This document shows, piece by piece, positions 1-8,778 of a stretch of 64,000 nucleotides of DNA. The stretch lies in assembly GCA_905234765.1 (NCBI GenBank), contig CAJOIF010000003.1:1-64000 (forward strand), read 5' to 3'. The stretch is from an uncultured Bacteroidales bacterium. GTDB lineage: Bacteria > Bacteroidota > Bacteroidia > Bacteroidales > F082. Position 1 is the first letter of the stretch. Every line of letters starts with the position of its first letter. The notes beneath the pieces were generated by a model. It was given only the letters and a program-made list of their open reading frames with translations. It did not search any database and had not been told where the DNA came from. A program made the translations under genes and the position numbers.

Positions 1-78
1 ATCGTACCGCTTTTCTCATATCCTTTAAGGTTTGTCCTGTGATAACGAGAATCGCAGCATAATAGTATTAATAGAAAA

Positions 79-126
79 CTAATTTTGAACATTTACTTAA
101 CTTGTATCTTTGCTCTTTGAAACAAC
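79..126 (+). repeat. Degenerate terminal CRISPR repeat (leader-distal end)
   Basis: The last 28 bases (99-126) match the array repeat exactly, including the TATCTTTG box. The first 20 bases have mostly diverged. Decay of the terminal repeat is the usual sign of the oldest, leader-distal end. Because the 3' half survives, an internal promoter here could still transcribe the first spacer (127-156). Confidence 0.85.
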
Positions 127-1607
127 TAATAATATATTCCGAAAGTGACTGAAAATGTTGTGAATTGCTTTCAAATAACTTGTATCTTTGCTCTTTGAAA
201 CAACAAATTAGCCCCAATACAGACCCTTCTTTCTGTTGTGAATTGCTTTCAAATAACTTGTATCTTTGCTCTTTGAAACAACCCCAACGAGCGGTATTCA
301 TACCTTACCATCGTTGTGAATTGCTTTCAAATAACTTGTATCTTTGCTCTTTGAAACAACCTCAAACGCGCGGGGCTAAGTATACGTTGCGTTGTGAATT
401 GCTTTCAAATAACTTGTATCTTTGCTCTTTGAAACAACACCTTGCTATAAGGTTTCCACAATAGAGTAGTTGTGAATTGCTTTCAAATAACTTGTATCTT
501 TGCTCTTTGAAACAACTCGATGAGTTATGGGAGAATGTCGGCGGCGGTTGTGAATTGCTTTCAAATAACTTGTATCTTTGCTCTTTGAAACAACTATGTA
601 TAGCGACAACTACTTGTACGTGTAGTTGTGAATTGCTTTCAAATAACTTGTATCTTTGCTCTTTGAAACAACGTTAATGCGTGTCACGAACCGACTATCG
701 TAGTTGTGAATTGCTTTCAAATAACTTGTATCTTTGCTCTTTGAAACAACCGTGAGGGGCAACAGGTCGTCACGCAGTAGTTGTGAATTGCTTTCAAATA
801 ACTTGTATCTTTGCTCTTTGAAACAACAAACTTTGGTTTCTGTTGCTATTACAGCCTGTTGTGAATTGCTTTCAAATAACTTGTATCTTTGCTCTTTGAA
901 ACAACTCATTAGCTCCATATCATCTAAGCCGCTGGGTTGTGAATTGCTTTCAAATAACTTGTATCTTTGCTCTTTGAAACAACAGCACTGACCTACGAGC
1001 CATTGGATTGACAGTTGTGAATTGCTTTCAAATAACTTGTATCTTTGCTCTTTGAAACAACGAAAAAGGTCTTTCCACCACTTGTTACCTCGTTGTGAAT
1101 TGCTTTCAAATAACTTGTATCTTTGCTCTTTGAAACAACCTATGAATACATGGTTCGCTACATCAATGTGTTGTGAATTGCTTTCAAATAACTTGTATCT
1201 TTGCTCTTTGAAACAACAGCAACTTGTACCGTCATTAAGTTGGATGGGTTGTGAATTGCTTTCAAATAACTTGTATCTTTGCTCTTTGAAACAACTATTG
1301 TGGTGACCATTTCGTCGGCCTTGGTGTTGTGAATTGCTTTCAAATAACTTGTATCTTTGCTCTTTGAAACAACCGAACTGACGAAGAAAGATTTGCGTGT
1401 TGTGTTGTGAATTGCTTTCAAATAACTTGTATCTTTGCTCTTTGAAACAACAGTCGTCACGCAGTACAACCCTATCGTCAAGTTGTGAATTGCTTTCAAA
1501 TAACTTGTATCTTTGCTCTTTGAAACAACCTCGCGGTAAGGAATCTCAAAGAAACGCTTGTTGTGAATTGCTTTCAAATAACTTGTATCTTTGCTCTTTG
1601 AAACAAC
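79..1607 (+). CRISPR. Type II-C CRISPR array, 19 intact repeats plus one degenerate repeat
   Basis: Intact 48-bp repeats start at 157, 235, 313, 391, 469, 547, 625, 703, 780, 858, 936, 1014, 1092, 1170, 1248, 1326, 1404, 1482 and 1560. They appear identical, begin GTTGTGAATTGCTTTC and end CTCTTTGAAACAAC. There are 19 spacers of 30 bp, except 751-779 (29 bp). The + strand is the crRNA strand, because the 5' half of the repeat pairs with the tracrRNA anti-repeat at 8570-8605. Each repeat contains TATCTTTG at repeat positions 27-34, which matches the Bacteroidota -7 promoter box. A degenerate repeat at 79-126 marks the old end, so new spacers probably enter at the cas2-proximal end (inference). 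Short open frames through the array are repeat translations, not genes. Positions 1-78 show nothing recognisable. Confidence 0.98.
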
Positions 1608-1660
1608 TCGATATGGATAATTCAAAGAGCCACAACACTTTAGAAGTTGTTTCAGAAAAG
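1608..1660 (+). other. Cas2-side flank of the array, probable leader, with inverted repeats to the terminal repeat
   Basis: After the last intact repeat no further repeat follows, so 1608-1637 is leader rather than spacer. TTCAAAGAGC at 1621-1630 is the exact reverse complement of GCTCTTTGAA at 1593-1602 in the last repeat (10-bp stem, 18-nt loop). GTTGTTTC at 1646-1653 is the reverse complement of the repeat end GAAACAAC. The flank therefore carries two inverted fragments of the repeat's 3' end. Leader function is inferred from the opposite end being degenerate. Confidence 0.5.
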
Positions 1661-1690
1661 AAAAATCCCGCTCTTTCGAGTGGGATTTTT
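1661..1690. terminator. Bidirectional terminator between the array and cas2
   Basis: AAAAATCCCGCTC (1661-1673), loop TTTC, then GAGTGGGATTTTT (1678-1690) form a 13-bp stem with one G-T pair, flanked by A and T runs on both strands. It lies between the + strand array and the minus-strand cas operon ending at 1716, so it can end both transcripts. Confidence 0.85.
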
Positions 1691-1715
1691 CTTTGCTATG
1701 ACCAGTTTTCCCGAT

Positions 1716-2962
<1,247 letters not shown>

Positions 2963-2968
2963 GGTTGC

Positions 2969-3793
2969 TTATTCTAATTCCAAGTTGGTTTGCGTAGGGA
3001 GATAATTGTTCGGGTTGGACACGCTTCGGCCAAGTTCTTTTTCGGTTTCCTTTCGGGCCACGCCCGCCACATTTCCGCCTCTTTTCGCGATTTGTCGGCT
3101 TTGCTCAAAAGTCTCCGGGTCTTCTTTTTGGGAAATCTCGGTGGTGACGCGCTCGCCAAGCATGGTGAAAATCAGTTCGAGGTCGTCCATATGGTCGCGT
3201 AGGTTCTGGTTCTTCTTGGCCAAGCCTTTGAACTCCTTGTATTCCGAAGGTGTCATGCCGAAAGTCGCCTTTGAGATTTCCGCCGTTAGGATGGCGTAAT
3301 CTTGTTCGGCAGTGATGCCGCGTCGTTTCCATTCATCGGTCAGGTTTTGGCGGATGGCCATGCCTCGCAAACGCTTGTCGATCCAATCCTTGGGATAGCC
3401 TTTCTTCTCGTAGAGTTCCTTCATACGCTCCTGTGCCAGTTCGGGGTTTTCGATTTCGAGCAGACGCTCATAGCCCACTTGAGCCAGCCACTGTTTGAAA
3501 GGCTCCGCTTTGGGTGACGGGATGGACTGGATGATGCGGAACAGGCCTTTGACGTTGGCACAATTCATGCGCTGCTTTCCTCCAGTCGTTTGCACCACAA
3601 GGGTAGGTACAATTTGTACCCACCCTTTGGCAAGTTCTGGGTCACGCAACTTCATGCGCTTTACATATTGTTTAGGGTCCGCGCTATCAGTTAATGCCGC
3701 AACGACATCTTCAACAACGAAGTACCATTGTTCTTCTTCATCGTTCCACACAGAACGGATTTTCTTGTCTTGGAATAGTTTGATGTTGGTCAT
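2969..3793 (-). CDS. Bro-N / DinD-like protein embedded in the cas operon
   Basis: This 274-residue protein is not a normal type II-C component. The N-terminal ~105 residues look like a Bro-N (phage antirepressor/BRO) domain: FQDKKIRSVWNDEEEQWYFV, VVEDVVAALT, and GKQRMNCANVKGLFRIIQS. The C-terminal half (about 150-260: EQDYAILTAEISKATFGMT, YKEFKGLAKKNQNLRDHM, DLELIFTMLGE) resembles the C-terminal part of E. coli DinD and BRO-type proteins. The ATG overlaps the cas9 stop (ATGA), and cas1 begins 6 bp after its stop, so it is translationally coupled inside the operon. Known families suggest DNA binding or interference with RecA-type processes. A role in adaptation or in controlling Cas9 is inference. 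It could instead be a captured phage antirepressor. Confidence 0.85.
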   Translation of the reverse strand: MTNIKLFQDKKIRSVWNDEEEQWYFVVEDVVAALTDSADPKQYVKRMKLRDPELAKGWVQIVPTLVVQTTGGKQRMNCANVKGLFRIIQSIPSPKAEPFKQWLAQVGYERLLEIENPELAQERMKELYEKKGYPKDWIDKRLRGMAIRQNLTDEWKRRGITAEQDYAILTAEISKATFGMTPSEYKEFKGLAKKNQNLRDHMDDLELIFTMLGERVTTEISQKEDPETFEQSRQIAKRGGNVAGVARKETEKELGRSVSNPNNYLPTQTNLELE

Positions 3794-6700
3794 AATCTTT
3801 TGCCGTTTAGTTCGATGATGTTGCCTAATCTATCAACTTTAATGGGGATACAGATTTCTTTAATCATTTCGCCTGTAAAAGCACGTGGATTTTTTGAACA
3901 TTGACTTCCTACTCCAAATTCATCTTGTATGGGATACGAAATACCTCGTTTTTTCTGGTCTGTAAAATTCACTGAAAATATTACATTCGAAACTGAATAT
4001 GGCACAAAGTTTCCTTTATTACTATTGGGATCAATAAACTTATAGATTCGCTTTCTATCTACCGCTTTAATCCCATTACTCAATTCCTCTTTCGTTGGCA
4101 AATACACCAAATCATTCGGGGAAAGGATGAATAGCAGTTTTGCATCATTAGCAACGAAATCTTTTTCTTTTAAAAGAGATTCGATGTTGTTTTGCCATTG
4201 TGAGCCATATTTCTTTTGGCAATCAATCATCAAGTTCAGCGGAATGGTACAATACGAGCGCACACTTTCCATTTCGCCCGTTTCCTTGTTCAATTTTTCG
4301 GAAACGAAAATGGCGAAAAACAGATTGGTGCCTTTGGCTGCCTCTACGAATTTGGATGCTTTATTACCTTTCTGCCCAACCGCAAATTTGTCGGCTTTCT
4401 CATATACACGTACTTTCAGAATTGGCTGATGGAACTTACCATTATTCAACGCCACAATGTTGCGGTTCATCTCGTCGATGCCATCGGGCGAAAAGGCCAA
4501 TTCGGGATTGCCGCCTTTTGCTGCCAAATGCGCTAAAAGTATTTTCTGTATGCCTGTGTCCGTGACACTATCCTCAATCTTCTTTTTGTCAAAGGATGTA
4601 TCAAGTGGCTTTCGGGTGGCAAAAAAGCGCTCATTGGTTTCTTTTGTAAAGTAGTAAACCTCTATTTTCGCAACATTTACATCTGACCAAACATCTTTGT
4701 TTTCCTCCAAATATTTCTTGATAAACTTGGCATCTCTACCTTCTGCCAACAACTCACGGATTTTTTGCTTAAACTCCTTGTTTACAATTCGTTCAGGTTT
4801 CTTCAACACCTCGTTCAATGAAACCGCTTTGGTTTTCCGCAGATTCACCTCGCCGAAAACCGTGTCTTTGTGCATCGACTTGCGAACAGCCCAACTGTCG
4901 CCTTTCTTCTGGGGAATGAGAACCTTTTTGCCAGTTTCGTCATAATGTTGATAAAAATTCGTGGTCTTATTGATAACACGCAGGTTTTGCTTGAAACTGA
5001 CGATGATGTTTTCCAATGCTTGCTTCGCATCTGTAGTGAACGAATCCCAAGGCTTAAGGAACTCTTTGGCTATTTCGCGCTCCTTGCCATCAATTTCCAT
5101 TTTTTCAAATCGTCGCAGTTTGCGTTGCAGTTGAAAACGGTTGGCATTATGTTTGGAATGAGCAGCCTCGTTGTTCAGCAAATTCACGTGGTCGCGTGTG
5201 GCGCAAGCAATCACAATGGCATCCATAGCGTGATGGCGGTGGTCTATGCGCTTTTTGTTGAACCCTTTTTGCAATTCAAGCGGCATTTGTGGAATCAAAT
5301 GGCCTTCGGCGCTCGTGGTCGTGAAACAGTCTTTTCCTGTCAATTCGTTAAGTCGTTGGAAACGCGGCAGAATGATGCTGTTCCAAACATCGTTCATACC
5401 CCAATCCTTTTTCAAACGGTCGGTAATTGAGCCATTGCACGAAATCAAGTTCTTTGAAACAGCCTCTTGCTCATATTCTCCATTCTCGAGTTTTTCGCGC
5501 ACAATGTTGGAAAGAAGCCCTTTCACAACCTTGCTGATGTATCGGCTGTCGTTGAGTTGCCGCTCGATGAATCCGTCGGGAATGTCATCCATCAACAACT
5601 TTTTCATTTTCGTTCGATTGCTGAAATAATGGTCTTTCACAAACTTTTCGTATGCCTCAACCGAAAGGATTTCAACCGTTTTACCTTGGCTCAATTGTAC
5701 CTTCTCTCCATGATGTGCCTTGATAAACTCGTAGCCAAGCAGTCTGTCTTTCAGTTTGTTCACTTCGGCTTCACAAATCACTTTGTTGCTGAAAGAGTCG
5801 TCAAAGTAGCGCGATTGTGGAATAATATGTTCAATCTCGTAGGCCGAGGTGAACAACTTGGCAAGCGGAATCATTTCGCCCGTGTATGGCGAACGATATT
5901 TTTGCTCCAACCAACATTTATACCTTATTATATCGGCCTTTGAAGGCTGTGCGGTTTTAGAAATTTTGCTGACAAAATCAAAATCCTTATCCTCCTTCGT
6001 GAGATTGTCCAGTGCATTTTCCTCATAAATCCGCAGAATATCTTGCTGACTTGGCGAATAGGGATGCACATTTTCAATTTCTGGGTCGTTCATAAACTCC
6101 ATCAGCAAAGCCTTGATGCGCAGGTTGGTGTTCTCGTTTTCCAATATGCGCTCCGTCATTTTCTTCCGCTTGTCGGCTGGATTCTTCATCTCACGCCCAA
6201 GTTCCAAATGGATTTCATCAATCCGTCCTTCTTGTTTCCAAATGTCGCGGACGGTTCGCAGCGTTTCAGTAATCACCTGTTCCACAATGGGATTGCGCAA
6301 CGAATGTTGCTTGAAATCCTTCAGATAAATGTCAATGTCTTCTGGCTTTTTCCATTTGCTAATCTCTTTGGCCTCAGAATGGCGGTCGTAAACGATGTAG
6401 CAAGCCAACCAAACAGGCAAGCCTTTGAAATGGCCTATGTCGCTGAGGTTGATAGCCTTTTCACGAACACGATTCTTGATGTTCTCATCGCATTCACCCG
6501 TCAAAATCTTGTCAATGCGCTCTTTGGTTTTGGCATCAATGCCATCGGCATCCCAATACTTGCCCATACGCATCAGCGGCAACAACTTTTTGATGGCTTT
6601 TTCGGAATAAGAGCCATAGTCTTTCTTAAAAGGCTTGATTTTGCCAAACACTTCAGCAAACGAATCGGGCAAATGGTTCTTTTCCGCAAACTTTTTCAGT

Positions 6701-8469
6701 GCCTTCTCAATTTCAGTTTTGTCCTCAACCGAATAGAGGATATGCCAAAGATGCATTTCTGATTCACGCGAAAGCAAATCAGCACTTAAGCCGCATTTTG
6801 CAAGTCCCGAAAGTATTGTTGCCCTTGTTTTGTTGCACGGATATTCCTTGTCTTCCACGTAGTTCCAGCGGTAAGGATATTGCTCTTGTCCTTTCTGCTT
6901 CTTTACTTTGAAATAAGAGTTCAACAACGTGTCTTGCTTAATGGAAGTCCTGACGTTCAGCCAATCGAACAGTTTGACATAATTGTCCTCGGTTTTAAGG
7001 AACTCGTCGGTAACGTCCACATCAGTTTGCAGTTTGCCAGCAGCAATATTACCGAACAAATCCAACTGACCATTGCTGACCTTCTTTTCCCGTTGGTAAA
7101 TCTTCAAGTTCTGTACAAATTGCCATAAACGGAACTCTTGGAACAACGGATTCGACTTGGCTATGCACTTCACTGGATGTTCTTTGCCTTCTTTGTCAAA
7201 ATGGCTTTCATACGGGCAATTGCTGATGAGCGACTTCTTGCTTTTCAATGGACGCTGGTAAAACAAAACGTCGTTCACGAACAGATTGACGAAATCGGGT
7301 TTGGAGATATTGTTGCGATGCGCCTCGTTGTTCGGGTACAATTCTTCGATGCACCTTTTATATAAAATGCCATCCTGTAGTTCTGGGTTGAGTTGCTGTT
7401 GCGTTTTTAAAATTTGAATCAATTCGTCTTTGTAGAACTTACGTTCAACCGTACGCACGAGTTTCCCGATAATCTTTTGGTTGGGGTTTTGCAATAATTT
7501 GTCGTATATGTAACAACCGACGGTCTTTTGAGTGTTTTTAAGATCGTCTTCCGTTTTCATTTTTATCAATTTCCACTCACTATCCCATTCTGCTTCCGTT
7601 GGAATCTTAAATCTTCTACTTAGTTGGCCGTTTTCATCATATTTATCTTTACCATCTTTGTCAATATCAACAATTGCAATAATACTTTTTTCTTGTCCAA
7701 TCCAATTCGGGATTTCTTTTTTGAATATTTTACCAAAATCACCATTTTGAAGAATTACATTTAAAACCTTCAATTCTTTATACAATTGTCCTGTATCAAT
7801 AATATCAGACACAATTTGCCTATCAAAATATTGTCTCGTTTTAGGTGCTGCCTTTTCCTCTTCATCTTCGCCACGCAATTGGTAATATCCACGTTTTTGG
7901 TTGAACTGTAACAATATCCACGCAAGTTCCTCTTTGGTAATCCTTTGTGTCAATGCTTTCTTGCGCAAGTAATAAATGGTCCAATCGTATGGAACTTTCT
8001 TACCATCAGCAACGAGTTGGGGTTGGTGTTGAGCGAAATCCGCCAACATCTCGTTGAACGAATCCTTGAAAACGAAGTCATATTTGCCACTTTCATCCTT
8101 TCGCCAAACTAATTTCGGTTCATTACAATTGATGAACTTTCCATACTCATCAATCTGATTAGCAAAATGCTCTGGCAAAAAGTCCATCAACTTGAGAACA
8201 CGTAATAGGCGTTCTCTTCGCAACAAATTGCGCTCGTGCAAGCGACGCACACCCCTAAACCCAGTTCGTTCTGCCGTTTGTGACATGGAATTACCAGCAT
8301 CGAAATTGCCCAAGATGTCCGCCGACATAGGAATAATCCTACTTCCAGCAGAACTTATTCCTATGGGTTTCAAGTACGTTAATTCATTCTCGCGGATTTG
8401 TTCATCCGCATTCACCACCGCCCAACCGATGCTGTTGGTGCCCAAGTCAAGTCCTAGTATTTTTTTCAT
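3790..8469 (-). CDS. cas9: CRISPR-associated endonuclease Cas9, type II-C
   Basis: Cas9 is the RNA-guided double-strand DNA nuclease that uses crRNA and the tracrRNA encoded next door. At 1559 residues it is towards the long end for Cas9. RuvC-I is at the N-terminus (KKILGLDLGTNSIGWAVVN, Asp8). RuvC-II is near residue 756 (IHLELGREMK). The HNH motif is near 878-900 (YEIEHIIPQSRYFDDSFSNK, His881). RuvC-III is near 1080 (HRHHAMDAIVIA). All catalytic residues are present. The C-terminal ~350 residues should contain the PAM-interacting part. It is the first gene of the operon, divergent from tracrRNA. The sequence is visibly more AT-rich than cas1. A TAATTTTG box at 8508-8515 supports its promoter. 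Confidence 0.98.
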   Translation of the reverse strand: MKKILGLDLGTNSIGWAVVNADEQIRENELTYLKPIGISSAGSRIIPMSADILGNFDAGNSMSQTAERTGFRGVRRLHERNLLRRERLLRVLKLMDFLPEHFANQIDEYGKFINCNEPKLVWRKDESGKYDFVFKDSFNEMLADFAQHQPQLVADGKKVPYDWTIYYLRKKALTQRITKEELAWILLQFNQKRGYYQLRGEDEEEKAAPKTRQYFDRQIVSDIIDTGQLYKELKVLNVILQNGDFGKIFKKEIPNWIGQEKSIIAIVDIDKDGKDKYDENGQLSRRFKIPTEAEWDSEWKLIKMKTEDDLKNTQKTVGCYIYDKLLQNPNQKIIGKLVRTVERKFYKDELIQILKTQQQLNPELQDGILYKRCIEELYPNNEAHRNNISKPDFVNLFVNDVLFYQRPLKSKKSLISNCPYESHFDKEGKEHPVKCIAKSNPLFQEFRLWQFVQNLKIYQREKKVSNGQLDLFGNIAAGKLQTDVDVTDEFLKTEDNYVKLFDWLNVRTSIKQDTLLNSYFKVKKQKGQEQYPYRWNYVEDKEYPCNKTRATILSGLAKCGLSADLLSRESEMHLWHILYSVEDKTEIEKALKKFAEKNHLPDSFAEVFGKIKPFKKDYGSYSEKAIKKLLPLMRMGKYWDADGIDAKTKERIDKILTGECDENIKNRVREKAINLSDIGHFKGLPVWLACYIVYDRHSEAKEISKWKKPEDIDIYLKDFKQHSLRNPIVEQVITETLRTVRDIWKQEGRIDEIHLELGREMKNPADKRKKMTERILENENTNLRIKALLMEFMNDPEIENVHPYSPSQQDILRIYEENALDNLTKEDKDFDFVSKISKTAQPSKADIIRYKCWLEQKYRSPYTGEMIPLAKLFTSAYEIEHIIPQSRYFDDSFSNKVICEAEVNKLKDRLLGYEFIKAHHGEKVQLSQGKTVEILSVEAYEKFVKDHYFSNRTKMKKLLMDDIPDGFIERQLNDSRYISKVVKGLLSNIVREKLENGEYEQEAVSKNLISCNGSITDRLKKDWGMNDVWNSIILPRFQRLNELTGKDCFTTTSAEGHLIPQMPLELQKGFNKKRIDHRHHAMDAIVIACATRDHVNLLNNEAAHSKHNANRFQLQRKLRRFEKMEIDGKEREIAKEFLKPWDSFTTDAKQALENIIVSFKQNLRVINKTTNFYQHYDETGKKVLIPQKKGDSWAVRKSMHKDTVFGEVNLRKTKAVSLNEVLKKPERIVNKEFKQKIRELLAEGRDAKFIKKYLEENKDVWSDVNVAKIEVYYFTKETNERFFATRKPLDTSFDKKKIEDSVTDTGIQKILLAHLAAKGGNPELAFSPDGIDEMNRNIVALNNGKFHQPILKVRVYEKADKFAVGQKGNKASKFVEAAKGTNLFFAIFVSEKLNKETGEMESVRSYCTIPLNLMIDCQKKYGSQWQNNIESLLKEKDFVANDAKLLFILSPNDLVYLPTKEELSNGIKAVDRKRIYKFIDPNSNKGNFVPYSVSNVIFSVNFTDQKKRGISYPIQDEFGVGSQCSKNPRAFTGEMIKEICIPIKVDRLGNIIELNGKRL

Positions 8470-8507
8470 TGTGTCATTTTATTTCATTGTCAAATCGAAA
8501 ACTTCGT

Positions 8508-8515
8508 CAAAATTA
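8508..8515 (-). promoter_or_regulatory. cas9 operon promoter, -7 box
   Basis: On the minus strand TAATTTTG (8515 to 8508) fits TAnnTTTG, with 38 bases between it and the cas9 ATG. The -33 region is not well conserved. It sits about 40 bp from the divergent tracrRNA -7 box, so the two promoters share one short control region. Confidence 0.55.
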
Positions 8516-8556
8516 CTATTTTTTTCAAAAACTTCTTGCATTATTCAAAAAATGCC

Positions 8557-8564
8557 TATTTTTG
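8557..8564 (+). promoter_or_regulatory. tracrRNA promoter, -7 box
   Basis: TATTTTTG matches the Bacteroidota -7 consensus. A TTG at 8536-8538 lies 18 bp upstream as a possible -33 element. The predicted start, about 5-7 bases downstream, falls at the first base of the anti-repeat, which supports both calls. Confidence 0.75.
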
Positions 8565-8569
8565 CAGCA

Positions 8570-8655
8570 CAAGTTATGAAGCAATTCACAATAAGGATTA
8601 TTCCGTTGTGAAAACATCCAAGACGGGGAGCAATCCTCGTCTTTCTTTATCTGTA
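8570..8655 (+). ncRNA. tracrRNA
   Basis: The trans-activating RNA pairs with each crRNA repeat and holds it in Cas9. ACAAGTTATGAAGCAATTCA (from 8570) is an anti-repeat: ACAAGTTAT and GAAGCAATTCACAA match the reverse complement of the repeat's first 27 bases, with a small internal bulge as is usual in type II. It is followed by AAGGATTATTCCG, a short nexus-type hairpin, then GTTGTGAAAACATCC, and a 9-bp terminator hairpin (8620-8628 with 8635-8643) before a T-rich stretch. The RNA is about 80 nt long and divergent from cas9. Its exact ends are inferred. Confidence 0.93.
8620..8650 (+). terminator. Intrinsic terminator of tracrRNA
   Basis: AAGACGGGG (8620-8628), loop AGCAAT, CCTCGTCTT (8635-8643), one G-U pair, followed by TCTTTAT. 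In II-C tracrRNAs the terminator hairpin is also part of the Cas9-bound RNA. Confidence 0.8.
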
Positions 8656-8716
8656 TTACAATCTCATTGCTCTTCATACCTTGGTATTATTATTCGCGCC
8701 AAAAATACGCCCTTAA

Positions 8717-8735
8717 TGTTTCAAAACATGAAACA
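8717..8735. promoter_or_regulatory. Palindromic operator candidate upstream of the WYL gene
   Basis: TGTTTCA (8717-8723), five bases, TGAAACA (8729-8735) is a perfect 7-bp inverted repeat. It overlaps where the -33 element of the WYL promoter should be, since the -7 box TATTTTTG is at 8752-8759. A dimeric regulator bound here would block or activate that promoter; autoregulation by the WYL protein is inference. Confidence 0.5.
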
Positions 8736-8751
8736 CTGACATATTTTTTCA

Positions 8752-8759
8752 TATTTTTG
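8752..8759 (+). promoter_or_regulatory. WYL gene promoter, -7 box
   Basis: TATTTTTG fits the Bacteroidota consensus, with 19 bases between it and the ATG at 8779, a spacing shared by several other genes in this window. Confidence 0.7.
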
Positions 8760-8778
8760 CCGAAAAATCATCTTTCCC

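Noticed and set aside
1..78. Possible further degenerate repeats left of the array
   Set aside because: No stretch of repeat sequence could be aligned in 1-78.
68..1625. Several open frames of 66-155 codons on both strands in the CRISPR array
   Set aside because: They are translations of the 48-bp repeat with a 78-bp period (divisible by three, so frames stay open).
1608..1637. A twentieth spacer
   Set aside because: It has spacer length, but no repeat follows it; it is treated as leader flank.
6043..6762. 239-codon open frame on the plus strand inside cas9
   Set aside because: Antisense to conserved Cas9 sequence, no recognisable domain or promoter.
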